This document shows positions 27,741 to 37,144 of a DNA stretch of 64,000 nt, in pieces. Position 1 is the first letter of the stretch; every line of letters begins with the position of its first letter. Both the position numbers and the translations under genes were made by a program. The notes under the pieces are model-generated. The model was given only the letters and a program-made list of their open reading frames with translations. It was not told where the DNA came from and searched no databases. The DNA is from Secundilactobacillus folii (lineage in GTDB: Bacteria; Bacillota; Bacilli; Lactobacillales; Lactobacillaceae): contig NZ_WNJO01000007.1 of NCBI RefSeq assembly GCF_009720675.1, positions 62,001-126,000 of the forward strand, given 5' to 3'.

Positions 27741-28748
27741 TTAAAGTAACACGGTGATTAAAATCAGGGCACTAACTACCTGAACAATCAAAATGCTGCT
27801 TCCATAAAGCGCAAGTTTCTTGCCAGCTTTGACGAACGCGGCAAAATTCAAACGGAGCCCGATTGCCGCTAATGCGGTGACTTCACACCACCCGGAAAGG
27901 CCATGGGCGATACCAGAAATGGTGCCATTAAAATGAAACCAAGAATTCAGTGCGCAAAGAATAATGAAGCCCACAACGTACCAGGGCAAAGCACGTCGCC
28001 AACTGTTTTCAACGGTTGATTCAATCCCTTTAGCGGACTGATGATGCTGGTGCAGTTGACTGAAGATCAAGACAACCACCACTAACATGATGATTCGTAA
28101 AATTTTAAAAAGCGTTGCGTATGTGGTTGTTGCCTGATTTACCATGGTGGCACTGGCAATCACTTGACCCACTGACTGCACGGTTCCGCCAATGATTGCG
28201 CCGCGTAAGAAGTTATTATGGTGAAAAGCTAACAGGCTGATGATGGGGAGTGTCAGCATTAGAACTGTTCCCATCAGGTTGACTAGGGTGACTGCCAACC
28301 GCTTGTCTTCATCACGGGCTTCAATAACGGGGCTGATGGCAGCAATTGCCGATGACCCACAGACGGCATTCCCACCGGCCATTAGCAGGGTCATTCCTTC
28401 TGAAAAATGCAGTAGTTTGCCCAGTAGCATTGCTCCGCAGATCGTTATCGCCATTTGCATGACGATAAAGACGATTCCAGTTAATCGTAATTCCTGAATG
28501 GTTTGAAAGGTAATGGTGGCGCCTAACAATAATACGGAATATTCTAACAATCGTTTTTCGGACCAAGCAGTTCCACTTTGCCACTTTGGCTGTCGAATAA
28601 TGGTGTTCCCTAATAAAATGCCAATCAGTAAGGCAACCGTTGGGGCACCAATACCCTTGATCAAATAGGAGTTGATCAACTGACTAATAATGGCAATCAC
28701 AAAACTTAAACTTAAACCTGGTAAAACCGCTCGTTCTGGCTTCATCAA
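27741..28748 (-). CDS. YeiH family (UPF0324) putative sulfate exporter/transporter
   Basis: The 335-residue protein has about ten hydrophobic segments and the UPF0324 core (GNAVCGSSAIAAISPVI, GGTVQSVGQVIASA, LPWYVVGF). The family is annotated as putative sulfate exporters because some members cluster with sulfur metabolism; substrate evidence is weak. The gene is transcribed divergently from a LysR regulator 113 bp away, the usual YeiH/YeiE-like arrangement, so that regulator probably controls it. The start is the ATG at 28748 with a GAGAGGAAG site upstream on the minus strand. Confidence 0.85.
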   Translation of the reverse strand: MMKPERAVLPGLSLSFVIAIISQLINSYLIKGIGAPTVALLIGILLGNTIIRQPKWQSGTAWSEKRLLEYSVLLLGATITFQTIQELRLTGIVFIVMQMAITICGAMLLGKLLHFSEGMTLLMAGGNAVCGSSAIAAISPVIEARDEDKRLAVTLVNLMGTVLMLTLPIISLLAFHHNNFLRGAIIGGTVQSVGQVIASATMVNQATTTYATLFKILRIIMLVVVVLIFSQLHQHHQSAKGIESTVENSWRRALPWYVVGFIILCALNSWFHFNGTISGIAHGLSGWCEVTALAAIGLRLNFAAFVKAGKKLALYGSSILIVQVVSALILITVLL

Positions 28749-28861
28749 TTCGCTTCCTCTCTGTCTTAATACCTGTTGTAGTATACAGATTTGATTGCCA
28801 TTACTGAAATATCAAATTATAATAGGTTCAATTAAGATTTTTAATAGATGGAGGGAAAACG

Positions 28862-29686
28862 GTGGAAAAACTATTAGCCGCATTCATGGCGGTGTATGAA
28901 ACCCGCAATTTTTCGTTAGCGGCCAAGCAGCTTTTTATTTCTCAGCCAAGTGTATCCGTGCAAATCAATCAACTTGAGGAGCGGTTAGGAGTCAGTTTAT
29001 TTGATCGGAGTGGCCACCGACAAGTTCAGCCCACACCGGCAGCGTTTCAACTGTACCAAACCGCTGAAAAACTGCAGCAGACCTGGCAAACGGGGTTTGA
29101 ACGGTTGCAACAAACGGCTGAAAAGCCACGGATCAAGGCAGTTCTAGGATTCTCTCAAACCACCTCCGTTGAACTATTGCCTCGGGTAATTAAAACTTTA
29201 CTAAGGGACGAGCGATTTCAGTTTGAAGTTGAGACGATGAATTCAGAGGCAATTTTGAAGGCCGTTGTTGACCGTCAAATTGCATACGGCATTATCGAAA
29301 AACCAATCGTGGCTGATTACGTTCAGCAAACTGAAGTTTCTGGTGATCAGTTAGTCTTAGCAGGTCGGCAGAATGAGAAATTATGGCTGTTTAGAGAACC
29401 AGGATCTGGTGTTCGCCATTACACGGATGCCTACTTACATGAACAGGGCATTGTTCCCCAGCGTACATTGGTGGTTGATAGCAATCAGGCCATCATTGGA
29501 CTACTTGATCAAGGGATTGGCAAAACGTTAATGTCAGTTGGCGTTTTACCCACTCAGGTACCGAGAACAATACTTTCTGAGCAGTATCGCCGGCACTTTT
29601 ATTTGATTGGTTTGGATCAGCAGCCTAACTCACAGTTAGCCGATTTAAGGCGGTCCTTAGTAACGTCTATGCGGATGAAATCGTGA
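28862..29686 (+). CDS. LysR family transcriptional regulator
   Basis: The 274-residue protein begins with a LysR winged helix-turn-helix (residues about 1-60: FMAVYETRNFSLAAKQL, ISQPSVSVQINQLEE), followed by a substrate-binding domain in which VLGFSQTTSVELLP begins the effector fold. It resembles CysL/YeiE-type regulators. The start is GTG 28862 behind GGAGGG. A TATAAT-like box lies about 45 bp upstream. Its likely targets are itself and the divergent YeiH-type transporter. Confidence 0.85.
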   Translation: MEKLLAAFMAVYETRNFSLAAKQLFISQPSVSVQINQLEERLGVSLFDRSGHRQVQPTPAAFQLYQTAEKLQQTWQTGFERLQQTAEKPRIKAVLGFSQTTSVELLPRVIKTLLRDERFQFEVETMNSEAILKAVVDRQIAYGIIEKPIVADYVQQTEVSGDQLVLAGRQNEKLWLFREPGSGVRHYTDAYLHEQGIVPQRTLVVDSNQAIIGLLDQGIGKTLMSVGVLPTQVPRTILSEQYRRHFYLIGLDQQPNSQLADLRRSLVTSMRMKS

Positions 29687-29733
29687 ATTTAACTGACGAA
29701 TTGTTAACCCAAGCGCAACTTTCTATGGAAAAC

Positions 29734-29762
29734 TTGCCCTTATATCTCACAATCGTTATGAT
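29734..29762 (+). promoter_or_regulatory. Promoter of the DUF308 gene
   Basis: TTGCCC (29734-29739) and TATGAT (29757-29762) are 17 bp apart, about 45 bp before the ATG. Confidence 0.6.
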
Positions 29763-29806
29763 GGCAATAGGAAAAATATTTGATAACAGACTAGGAGTGA
29801 GGGATT

Positions 29807-30343
29807 ATGTTTAGTATGAGGCCACGTTGGGGATTCGATTGGCACGAACTGATCACTGGCGTTTTGAGCTTGATTGCGGCTTACATCGTCGTTGGGATGC
29901 CCCGTGTCAGCCTAACAGCAATGTCAATTGTTTTCGGTTTCTTAGCCGTCTTAAGTGGTTTAACCACGTTATCTGGCTACACTAAGTTACGCGATTTCGT
30001 TGGTAACTGGGCAGTTGCTGCACTAATTTTTGCCATTATTGATTTATTGATCGGGGTCTTTTTCATTGTTGATCCGAGCAGCGGCATTGTCGTCATGGGT
30101 TACATGGTCGCTTTTTGGTTTTTGCTGGATGCAATTGAACGTTTGATGGTCGTTGGTCATCTGCGTGAATTTGGTACTGGATATTTCATTGCTTCAATCA
30201 TTTTGGATATTTTATCCTTGCTGATTGGTTTAATGTTGTTGATCAACCCAGTAGTGGCTTCGATTTCGATCACATGGCTGATTAGTTTTTACCTAATTGT
30301 TTTTGGTGTGAACGCCATTATTCTAGCTTTCGCAAGACGGTAA
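29807..30343 (+). CDS. DUF308 (HdeD-like) membrane protein
   Basis: The 178 residues form six hydrophobic segments in three similar pairs, as in HdeD/DUF308 proteins. The repeated pattern is a helix, a short loop with Gly/Pro, and a second helix. HdeD of Escherichia coli is linked to acid resistance at high cell density; a similar role in this organism would only be a guess. The gene has its own promoter, a GGAGTGAGGG ribosome site and a downstream terminator. Confidence 0.75.
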   Translation: MFSMRPRWGFDWHELITGVLSLIAAYIVVGMPRVSLTAMSIVFGFLAVLSGLTTLSGYTKLRDFVGNWAVAALIFAIIDLLIGVFFIVDPSSGIVVMGYMVAFWFLLDAIERLMVVGHLREFGTGYFIASIILDILSLLIGLMLLINPVVASISITWLISFYLIVFGVNAIILAFARR

Positions 30344-30423
30344 AGGCAGTAATGAACTTGACCAAGTTTGATCAATTCTGATGCCAAAAGTTTTTTCAAA
30401 ATTGTAATTTGATTATCTTAATC

Positions 30424-30472
30424 GAGCAGTGATGAATTTCGTTAATAACGAAAGCAGTGCTGCTTGTTTTTT
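30424..30472 (+). terminator. Terminator after the DUF308 gene
   Basis: An outer AGCAG/CTGCT and an inner TTTCGTT/AACGAAA stem are followed by six T (30467-30472). Confidence 0.7.
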
Positions 30473-30592
30473 ATTCTAAACGCCACTTAAAAAGTGTTGG
30501 AAATAAAAAACACCCGGCTAAAATTAGTAATGAAACGCCAGGTGTGTTACACTGTTGAAATGGATTGTAATGGAACGAATGGAGATCATAGG

Positions 30593-31471
30593 ATGAATAA
30601 CGATGTGCAATTAGTAATTATTTCTGGCATGAGTGGTGCTGGTAAGACTGTTGCCATGCAAGCCTTTGAAGATTTGGGCTATTTTTGCATTGATAATATG
30701 CCACCGTCTTTGATGAGTAAATTCTGGGAGTTAGTTCAGGAGACGGGTAAAATCAAGAAAGTGGCCGTCGTCATCGATCTGCGTTCGAAGGCTTTTTACG
30801 ATGAGATCGTGCAGATGACCACTGATATTTCTGATTTAAATCGTTCGGATATGGCTCAAATTGTATTTTTAGATGCCGATGACGAGACGTTGGTATCCCG
30901 ATACAAGGAAACCCGTCGTTCCCATCCCTTGGCTCGAAATGGCCGGGTGATCGACGGGATTAAGGACGAGCGTAAAATACTGGCGCCCTTGAAGCAAGCA
31001 GCTCAGCTGGTCATTAACACGACATCGTTAACACCCCGAAAACTGCGGGAAGAAATTTTCCACAATTTTGAATCCCGAGAGAATCAGACCTTCCACATTG
31101 AAATCATGTCGTTTGGGTTCAAATACGGGCTGCCCATTGATGCTGACATTGTTATGGATGTCCGATTTTTGCCAAATCCGTACTACTTACCGGAACTGAG
31201 AAATCAGACTGGGTTGGACGAACCGGTTTACGATTACGTGATGAAACAGCCTGAAACAGAAGACTTTTACCATCAGTTTTTGAGCCTGTTGCAGACCACT
31301 GTGCCGGGGTACAAACGGGAGGGTAAAACCAACTTGACGATTGCGATCGGGTGTACTGGCGGTCAACACCGTTCAGTTGCACTGGCTGAACGAATCGGCA
31401 ACGAACTGGGTGAAAAGTATCCGGTTCACATTTCGCACCGAGATATTAACAAACGAAAGGAAAACAACTAA
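30593..31471 (+). CDS. rapZ: RNase adapter/nucleotide-binding protein RapZ (YvcJ)
   Basis: The 292-residue protein has the Walker A GMSGAGKT at the N-terminus and the conserved C-terminal stretch [19 protein letters not shown]. YvcJ hydrolyses GTP; in enterobacteria RapZ controls GlmS synthesis through sRNA decay, while in Firmicutes the role is linked to competence and cell envelope. ATG 30593 is chosen because GGAG (30581-30584) precedes it and the family N-terminus starts here; an upstream in-frame start covers promoter sequence. It is the first gene of rapZ-yvcK-whiA. Confidence 0.94.
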   Translation: MNNDVQLVIISGMSGAGKTVAMQAFEDLGYFCIDNMPPSLMSKFWELVQETGKIKKVAVVIDLRSKAFYDEIVQMTTDISDLNRSDMAQIVFLDADDETLVSRYKETRRSHPLARNGRVIDGIKDERKILAPLKQAAQLVINTTSLTPRKLREEIFHNFESRENQTFHIEIMSFGFKYGLPIDADIVMDVRFLPNPYYLPELRNQTGLDEPVYDYVMKQPETEDFYHQFLSLLQTTVPGYKREGKTNLTIAIGCTGGQHRSVALAERIGNELGEKYPVHISHRDINKRKENN

Positions 31472-31473
31472 TT

Positions 31474-32484
31474 ATGATCGAAGAACGACGGCGACCAAAG
31501 ATTGTCGTAATGGGTGGTGGCACTGGGCTACCGGTCATTTTGCGCAATCTAAAGGGTCGCGATGTAGACATCACCGCTGTTGTCACAGTCGCGGATGACG
31601 GCGGATCGTCAGGCATTATTCGGGATTATGTCAACGTGGTGCCACCTGGCGATATTCGTAATGTGGTGGTCTCACTATCCCAACTGTCACCAATCATTCT
31701 GCAACTTTTTCAATATCGATTTGATAGTAACGATCAATTTTTTGCCGGTCATGCGCTGGGTAATCTGGTGATTGCTGCGTTATCAGAAATGAAAAACGGC
31801 ATTTTTGAAGCGGTTCAAGAACTGTCCGACATTATGCAAGTTGACGGCCACATTTATCCGGTGGCTAATGAACCTTTGGAACTTAACGCTGAATTTACTG
31901 ACGGTACTAAGTTGACAGGCGAATCAGAAATTACCGCGGCTCATAAGCTGATCAAACACGTTTGGGTGACTTCTAGTCAACACCATGATGTGGCACCTAA
32001 AGCGGTTGATGAAGTGATCGAAGCGATAATGGATGCTGATCAAATCGTGCTGGGTCCCGGGAGCCTGTTCACCAGTATTTTGCCAAATCTGATGATCAGT
32101 AATGTTGGTGAGGCGTTGCGGGAGACCACTGCAGAAGTTGTCTATATTTGCAATATTATGACGCAGAAGGGCGAAACGGAGAAATTCACGGATGCTGATC
32201 ACGTCAGAGTTTTGAACCAGCATTTGCAACAAAACGTGATCGACACGGTGTTAGTGAATACTAAAAAAGTGCCAGATGAATACATTGATTACCAGCGCTG
32301 GAACGAAATGTCGCGTCAGGTGGTTCATGATTTTGCCGGTTTGCGCCAACAGGGCTGTCGTGTCATTTCTGCTGATTTCTTGAAGCTGCGAGATAACGGC
32401 GCTTTCCACAACGGCGAATTGGTCGTTAACGAATTAATGAACCTGCTGGGACAGGTCAATATGAAGCAGTTCGAGGGGAGATAG
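31474..32484 (+). CDS. yvcK: YvcK/GlmR gluconeogenesis factor
   Basis: The 336-residue protein is a CofD-like UPF0052 member with [11 protein letters not shown] at the N-terminus, [10 protein letters not shown] and the ending-domain motif [14 protein letters not shown]. In Bacillus, YvcK (GlmR) binds UDP-GlcNAc and stimulates GlmS, steering carbon into wall precursor synthesis. It starts two bases after rapZ. glmS and glmM are also in this window, near 60 kb. Confidence 0.94.
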   Translation: MIEERRRPKIVVMGGGTGLPVILRNLKGRDVDITAVVTVADDGGSSGIIRDYVNVVPPGDIRNVVVSLSQLSPIILQLFQYRFDSNDQFFAGHALGNLVIAALSEMKNGIFEAVQELSDIMQVDGHIYPVANEPLELNAEFTDGTKLTGESEITAAHKLIKHVWVTSSQHHDVAPKAVDEVIEAIMDADQIVLGPGSLFTSILPNLMISNVGEALRETTAEVVYICNIMTQKGETEKFTDADHVRVLNQHLQQNVIDTVLVNTKKVPDEYIDYQRWNEMSRQVVHDFAGLRQQGCRVISADFLKLRDNGAFHNGELVVNELMNLLGQVNMKQFEGR

Positions 32485-32489
32485 TAACT

Positions 32490-33428
32490 TTGTCATATGC
32501 AAGTGAAGTGAAAAAGGAATTGACTACGCTTGAAGTTCATCGTGAAAATGCGAAGGCCGAACTGATTGCTTTGATCCGAATGAACGGGTCAATGGCAATT
32601 GCTAACCACCATTTTGTGCTGAATATTCAAACGGAGAACCCCGCGATTGCCCGGCGGATATACCGGTTATTAAAACAATTCTACGACGTCGAAAGTGAAT
32701 TGATCGTTCGTCGTAAGATGAAACTCAAGAAGAACAATCTCTATATTGTGCGGGTCAATGAAGGTACAGACAAAGTGTTATCTGACCTGGGAATCTTCAA
32801 AGATGGCCAGTTGATCGAACAAGTGCCACCCGAGCTGTTGCAAAATGACGCTCAGGTGCGTTCATACTTAAGGGGTGCTTTTTTAGCCGGCGGATCTGTC
32901 AATAATCCAGAGACCTCACGCTATCATTTGGAAATCTACTCCGTTTATGAAGACCATAATCAAATGATTGCTGATATGATCAATCACTATGATTTGAATG
33001 CCCGGACAACACCAAGGCGAGGTGGCTTTATCACCTATCTTAAAGAGGGCGAGCGAATTGCCGATTTTCTTTCATTAATTGGTGCAAGCAGCGCTATGTT
33101 GAAATTTGAAGACGTGCGGATCATGCGTGATATGCGTAATTCGGTCAACCGATTGGTAAACTGTGAAAACGCCAATATGGACAAGGTTGCTAACGCATCG
33201 AGCAAACAAATCCAAAACATTGAATTTATTCGCTCAACAGTGGGCTTAGCTCAGTTGCCTCCCAAGCTACGGGAAGTTGCTGAAGTCCGGTTAGCTAATC
33301 GTGAAGTCAGCCTTAAGGAACTTGGCGCGATGATTCCGAGTGGGGCAATCTCTAAATCGGGAATCAATCACCGCTTAAGAAAAATCGGTGAATTTGCTGA
33401 TAGCTTACGAGGAGCAAAAGCCGTTTAA
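32490..33428 (+). CDS. whiA: DNA-binding protein WhiA
   Basis: WhiA has an N-terminal LAGLIDADG-like fold (with [16 protein letters not shown] at about 130-145) and a C-terminal helix-turn-helix (about 225-305). It affects cell division and chromosome segregation in Firmicutes. The TTG at 32490 follows GAGGGGAG and gives the conserved N-terminus [10 protein letters not shown]; total length 312. It closes the rapZ-yvcK-whiA operon. Confidence 0.95.
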   Translation: MSYASEVKKELTTLEVHRENAKAELIALIRMNGSMAIANHHFVLNIQTENPAIARRIYRLLKQFYDVESELIVRRKMKLKKNNLYIVRVNEGTDKVLSDLGIFKDGQLIEQVPPELLQNDAQVRSYLRGAFLAGGSVNNPETSRYHLEIYSVYEDHNQMIADMINHYDLNARTTPRRGGFITYLKEGERIADFLSLIGASSAMLKFEDVRIMRDMRNSVNRLVNCENANMDKVANASSKQIQNIEFIRSTVGLAQLPPKLREVAEVRLANREVSLKELGAMIPSGAISKSGINHRLRKIGEFADSLRGAKAV

Positions 33429-33459
33429 TTAGCAACTCGAGCAACATTAACCGACACAA

Positions 33460-33496
33460 AAAGGGCGTCACCTCTTATGAAGTGACGTCCTTTATT
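33460..33496. terminator. Bidirectional terminator between whiA and clpP
   Basis: AAAGGGCGTCAC (33460-33471) pairs with GTGACGTCCTTT (33482-33493) through 12 bp with one G-U. A- and T-runs on the two sides serve both convergent genes. Confidence 0.85.
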
Positions 33497-33508
33497 TGTA
33501 AAACAAGC

Positions 33509-34102
33509 TTACTTACGATCTTTGGTACTCGTCATGATTGAATCAAGCAAACCATAATCGACGGCTTCCTGAGCGGTCAAGTAGTTATCACGTTCAGTAT
33601 CCTTATTGATGCGATCAATTGGCTGACCAGAATTTTCAGCCAAGATCTCGTTGATCATCTTACGAGCCTTTAAAATTTCTGTGGCCGCAATTTCAATTTC
33701 AGTTTGTTGACCTTGAGCACCACCAGAAGGTTGGTGAATCAAGACTTGTGAGTGTGGCAATGCGAAACGTTTGCCCTTGGTACCTGACGATGCCAGGACG
33801 CTGGCCATTGAAGCGGCCATACCAATAACGATAGTTTGAACGTCAGATTGAATAAAGTTCATCGTGTCGTAAATTGCCATTCCTGAAGTGATGACACCAC
33901 CTGGTGAATTGATGTAAAGGTAGATATCCTTTGTTGAATCCTGCGCATCCAAGAACAAAAGTTGGGCGATGATGGCATTAGCCATGTCGTCTTCAATTGG
34001 ACCGGAAAGCATGATGATTCTGTCCTTTAATAGGCGAGAGTAAATATCATAAGCACGTTCGCCACGGGAAGATTGTTCAATAACCGTTGGGACTAAGTTC
34101 AT
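33509..34102 (-). CDS. clpP: ATP-dependent Clp protease proteolytic subunit
   Basis: ClpP is the serine protease core that works with ClpX/ClpC/ClpE in protein quality control. The 197-residue protein has catalytic Ser98 in GMAASMAS and His123 in LIHQPSGG. The tetradecamer contact region and the conserved N-terminus [19 protein letters not shown] are present. The start has an AAGGAGG site on the minus strand. A CtsR box overlaps its promoter, so it is expected to be heat- and stress-induced. Confidence 0.97.
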   Translation of the reverse strand: MNLVPTVIEQSSRGERAYDIYSRLLKDRIIMLSGPIEDDMANAIIAQLLFLDAQDSTKDIYLYINSPGGVITSGMAIYDTMNFIQSDVQTIVIGMAASMASVLASSGTKGKRFALPHSQVLIHQPSGGAQGQQTEIEIAATEILKARKMINEILAENSGQPIDRINKDTERDNYLTAQEAVDYGLLDSIMTSTKDRK

Positions 34103-34163
34103 AGCTTTGCAGCCTCCTTATGATCAATAGTTTATTAGTCTGTTTTGACTAACTGATTTGTAG

Positions 34164-34191
34164 TTTAACCTAAAGGTCAACAAAGGTCAAA
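34164..34191 (-). promoter_or_regulatory. CtsR operator overlapping the clpP promoter
   Basis: GGTCAACAAAGGTCAAA (34175-34191, plus-strand reading) matches the CtsR heptad repeat RGTCAAANANRGTCAAA at all but one position. On the minus strand TTGACC (-35) and TAAACT (-10) are 17 bp apart, with the -35 inside the operator. Repression by CtsR is established for clpP in relatives. Confidence 0.8.
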
Positions 34192-34199
34192 CAAAACAA

Positions 34200-34440
34200 C
34201 TTCGTTTTACCGTTGTCGTGCAAATCAGCTTTGTACCAGACGGTAGCATAACATATTTTGCGCTATTTGGCTGTTAAATGCCTCTCAGTTGAGTATCGCA
34301 TTCAAATAGTGACTGGCAGTGAGAATTAGTATGACGGTCAATGCTTCAAACACGCTTTTTTGCTAGCGGTGGACTAGTTTAATAATCCAAATCTCAATCG
34401 AGTTAAAAAGGTTGAAGCTTGTCAAAGATTTCGCTATTAA
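34200..34440. other. Non-coding stretch of about 240 bp with no identified feature
   Basis: Between the clpP regulatory region and repeat copy 3 I see no convincing reading frame, RNA gene or strong hairpin. The word CTCAATCGAG near 34392 also occurs close to repeat copy 1 (TACTCAATCGAGG), so part of it may be a decayed flank of the same repeat family. Confidence 0.5.
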
Positions 34441-34458
34441 CAACAATGGCACTGTTTT

Positions 34459-34596
34459 CTAGCGCTTCCCTGACTTAAAATGATGTCAGCACTTGAATCG
34501 CAGTTGTCGAGTGATACAAAAAGTGAGTTCCCCCAAAGTTCAGGGAACCCACATTCTGAATCAATTTATTCTGTCATCTAAACGGGTTTTGTTACA
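34459..34596. repeat. Palindromic repeat family 1, copy 3
   Basis: It starts at CTAGCG and ends near GTTTTGTTACA. The core pairs GTGAGTTCCC (34523-34532) with GGGAACCCAC (34543-34552), with one mismatch. It shares GTGATACAAAAA before the core and TCATCTAAACGGGTTTTGT after it with copy 2. It lies 3' of the minus-strand tRNA gene. Confidence 0.7.
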
Positions 34597-34620
34597 GGTG
34601 AACCGCTTAGATACTCATTA

Positions 34621-34692
34621 TGCGCCCGGAGGGAATCGAACCCCCATTTCAAGAACCGGAATCTTACGTGCGATCCATTACACTACGGGCGC
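34621..34692 (-). tRNA. tRNA-Arg (anticodon CCG)
   Basis: The minus strand folds as a 72-nt cloverleaf. The acceptor stem is GCGCCCG/CGGGCGC with discriminator A, the D-stem GTGT/GCAC, the anticodon stem TAAGA/TCTTG with loop TTCCGGT (anticodon CCG), and the T-arm GGGGG-TTCGATT-CCCTC. The CCA end is not encoded. It decodes the CGG codon. Confidence 0.93.
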
Positions 34693-34780
34693 ATTTCAAC
34701 ACTAGAATACTATACCCGAAATTGCATATAAATACAAGGGGTAATTGGTGAGATGAACTTGAATAGGTTCTCACGGATAT

Positions 34781-34809
34781 TTGCATTTCTTATTTGTCGC
34801 TGTTATAAT
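34781..34809 (+). promoter_or_regulatory. Promoter of the cggR-gap glycolytic operon
   Basis: TTGCAT (34781-34786) and a perfect TATAAT (34804-34809) are 17 bp apart. The expected start of transcription falls next to an inverted repeat, TGGGTA/TACCCA, at about 34818-34836. Confidence 0.75.
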
Positions 34810-34855
34810 TCAGTTTGTGGGTAGGAATTAGTACCCATTAATTTTTGACCTATAT

Positions 34856-34891
34856 GGGTCGCATTACGTCACTATGGGACATGAATTGTCC
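34856..34891 (+). promoter_or_regulatory. CggR operator
   Basis: GGGACATGAATTGTCC (34876-34891) fits the CggR half-site pattern GGGAC-N6-TGTCC exactly. A degenerate second half, GGGTC-N6-CGTCA, starts 20 bp upstream (34856-34871), reproducing the tandem layout of the Bacillus operator. It lies between promoter and start codon, where bound CggR would act as a roadblock relieved by fructose-1,6-bisphosphate. Confidence 0.75.
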
Positions 34892-34921
34892 CATGACGTG
34901 ATAGAGAGTTGGTTTTGTCTT

Positions 34922-35950
34922 ATGGACTTAGAGTGGAAATGGGTGAACGCGGTTGTACCGAAGATGACCCAGAAGCTACTCAGACGCTACTCACTGTTAC
35001 TGATGATCCGTCAGATGCAACCGGTCGGTAGGCGCTCCTTAGCAGAGACGCTGGAGCTCACTGAGCGGACGGTGCGAACGGATCTTGATAGCCTACTTGA
35101 TAATGGTTTGATTTCAATGCAGGCGAAGGGGGTTTGGCTAACGGATGACGGCCAAAAAGCCGTTAAGAACTTGCAACCGTTAGTTGAAAACCTGGCTGGC
35201 ATTCGTAAGAAGGAGTCCTTGTTGAAAGCGCGCCTTGGTCTTCGTGGCTGTCAAATCGTTCCGGGTGATTGTGATGATCGACCGGACGTTAAGACTTCAA
35301 TGGGTAAGGCCACGGATGAATTGCTCCGTCAGCAACTCCCAGCAGGCGAAAGCATCGTTGCCGTGATGGGTGGCACCACAATGGCTGCCGTTGCAGGCAC
35401 GCTTAGTGAAACATTAGCTGATAACCGTCAGCTAACGTTTGTACCAGCTCGTGGCGGTATGGGAGAGTCACCGGCAATTCAGGCAAATACGGTCTGTGCC
35501 AGAATGGCAGAAGTGACTGATAGCCATTATCAGGCGCTGTATTTACCAGAGCTTAGCTCAGAGTCAACGTCTAGTTCTTTACGCCGTGAACCAATGATTG
35601 CTAAGACACTAAACATGATCGATCACGCAAACGTGGCAATTCACTGTGTGGCGGATGCAATGGCAATGGCAAAACGGCGTCAGATGCCCGACGAAGATAC
35701 TGCTGTTTTAGAGCAGCGACATGCCGTGGGAGAAGCGTTTGGTGATTTCTTTGATCAGGATGGTCAAATTGTTTACCGCGTTCCCAAGTTAGGCTTGTCG
35801 ATTGCCGATTTAGATCGAATGGATCTAGTGGTTGCAGTAGCTGGCGGTCACAGTAAGGCTGCCGCTGTCGAGGCATATTTTCAAATTCCTCCGGCCGAAA
35901 GTTTTTTGGTTACGGACGAGGGATTAGCTGACACGATTTTAAAGAAGTGA
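34922..35950 (+). CDS. cggR: Central glycolytic genes regulator CggR (SorC family)
   Basis: CggR represses its own operon when fructose-1,6-bisphosphate is low. The protein (342 residues from ATG 34922) has an N-terminal winged helix (about 30-85: GRRSLAETLELTERTVRTDL) and a C-terminal sugar-phosphate-binding SorC domain with VAVMGGTTMAAVA and VVAVAGGHSKAAAVEAYF. The ATG at 34874 lies inside the operator, so it is unlikely; the start at 34922 yields the MDLEWKWVN beginning seen in relatives, although only a weak AGAGAG precedes it. gap follows 66 bp later. Confidence 0.9.
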   Translation: MDLEWKWVNAVVPKMTQKLLRRYSLLLMIRQMQPVGRRSLAETLELTERTVRTDLDSLLDNGLISMQAKGVWLTDDGQKAVKNLQPLVENLAGIRKKESLLKARLGLRGCQIVPGDCDDRPDVKTSMGKATDELLRQQLPAGESIVAVMGGTTMAAVAGTLSETLADNRQLTFVPARGGMGESPAIQANTVCARMAEVTDSHYQALYLPELSSESTSSSLRREPMIAKTLNMIDHANVAIHCVADAMAMAKRRQMPDEDTAVLEQRHAVGEAFGDFFDQDGQIVYRVPKLGLSIADLDRMDLVVAVAGGHSKAAAVEAYFQIPPAESFLVTDEGLADTILKK

Positions 35951-36016
35951 TACTATATATTAGTGTTACTTTTTAAAATAATTATTTTTAACTTCCTAAA
36001 GGAGGAAAACACAGTT

Positions 36017-37027
36017 ATGACTGTAAAAATTGGTATTAATGGTTTCGGCCGTATTGGTCGTTTAGCATTCAAGCGGATTCATGAACTTCATTCTGACGAC
36101 ATCGAAGTGGCAGCAATCAATGATTTGACTACCCCTTCAATGTTGGCCTACCTGCTAAAATATGATTCAACACATGGTCGTTTCCCTGGTGAAGTTTCAG
36201 CAACTGATAAGGGTATCGTTGTTGATGGCAAGGAAATCCCTGTATACGCAGAACCTAAGGCACAAAACATTCCTTGGGTTAAGAACGATGGCGTTGACTT
36301 CGTTCTTGAATGTACTGGTTTTTACACTTCAGAAGAAAAGTCACAAGCTCACTTGGACGCCGGCGCAAAGCGGGTCTTAGTTTCAGCTCCTGCAGGTGAC
36401 GTTCGGACTGTTGTTCCAGGTGTTAACTTGGATACATTACAAGCTAGCGACAAGATCGTTTCTGCTGGTTCATGCACGACTAACTGCCTAGCACCATTGG
36501 CTTACTTCATGAACGAAGAATTCGGTATCAAGGCTGGTACAATGACTACTGTCCACGCCTTCACCGCTACTCAACAAATTCTTGATGGCCCTCGCGGTAA
36601 GAAGATGCGTAACAACCGTACTGCAAGCATTAACACGATTCCTCACTCAACTGGTGCAGCCAAGGCGATTGGTTTGGTTATCCCAGAATTGAATGGTAAG
36701 CTTCAAGGTCACGCACAACGGGTTGCCGTTGTTGATGGATCATTGACTGAATTAGTCACTGTCCTTGACAAGAAGGTTACTGCTGACCAAGTTAACGAAG
36801 CTATCAAGAAGCACACTGTTAACAACGATGCATTTGGTTACAACGATGATGAAATCGTCTCAACTGATGTTATTGACGATCCTCATGGTTCAGTATTTGA
36901 CCCAACTCAAACTGAAGTTACAACTGCCGGTGACACTCAATTAGTTAAGACTGTTGCATGGTACGATAACGAATGGGGCTTCACTTGCAACATGGTTCGT
37001 ACTTTGTTGCACTTCGCTTCACTTTAA
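36017..37027 (+). CDS. gap: Glyceraldehyde-3-phosphate dehydrogenase
   Basis: GapA oxidises glyceraldehyde-3-phosphate with NAD+ and phosphate to 1,3-bisphosphoglycerate. The 336 residues begin with the NAD-binding [10 protein letters not shown]. The active site [13 protein letters not shown] carries the catalytic cysteine (about 153), and AWYDNEWGF is near the end. ATG 36017 has a strong AAAGGAGGAAAA site; a longer in-frame start reads through non-coding leader. Codon choice is strongly biased, as expected for a very highly expressed gene. A terminator follows. Confidence 0.97.
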   Translation: MTVKIGINGFGRIGRLAFKRIHELHSDDIEVAAINDLTTPSMLAYLLKYDSTHGRFPGEVSATDKGIVVDGKEIPVYAEPKAQNIPWVKNDGVDFVLECTGFYTSEEKSQAHLDAGAKRVLVSAPAGDVRTVVPGVNLDTLQASDKIVSAGSCTTNCLAPLAYFMNEEFGIKAGTMTTVHAFTATQQILDGPRGKKMRNNRTASINTIPHSTGAAKAIGLVIPELNGKLQGHAQRVAVVDGSLTELVTVLDKKVTADQVNEAIKKHTVNNDAFGYNDDEIVSTDVIDDPHGSVFDPTQTEVTTAGDTQLVKTVAWYDNEWGFTCNMVRTLLHFASL

Positions 37028-37047
37028 TATTAAATAAGCGTAAATTT

Positions 37048-37083
37048 AAAAGGCGGAGGAGGAAACTTTCTCCGCCTTTTATA
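37048..37083 (+). terminator. Terminator after gap
   Basis: AAAAGGCGGAG (37048-37058) pairs perfectly with CTCCGCCTTTT (37070-37080). It probably sets the ratio of gap to downstream pgk mRNA. Confidence 0.9.
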
Positions 37084-37144
37084 GCAAATGACTTGTACCA
37101 ATGGTCACAATGATTAATTCGATTTCAATCAGGAGGGCTACAAA

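Noticed and set aside
34874-34921. Upstream ATG as start of cggR
   Set aside because: It lies within the CggR operator and adds residues not seen at the N-terminus of relatives; 34922 is preferred.
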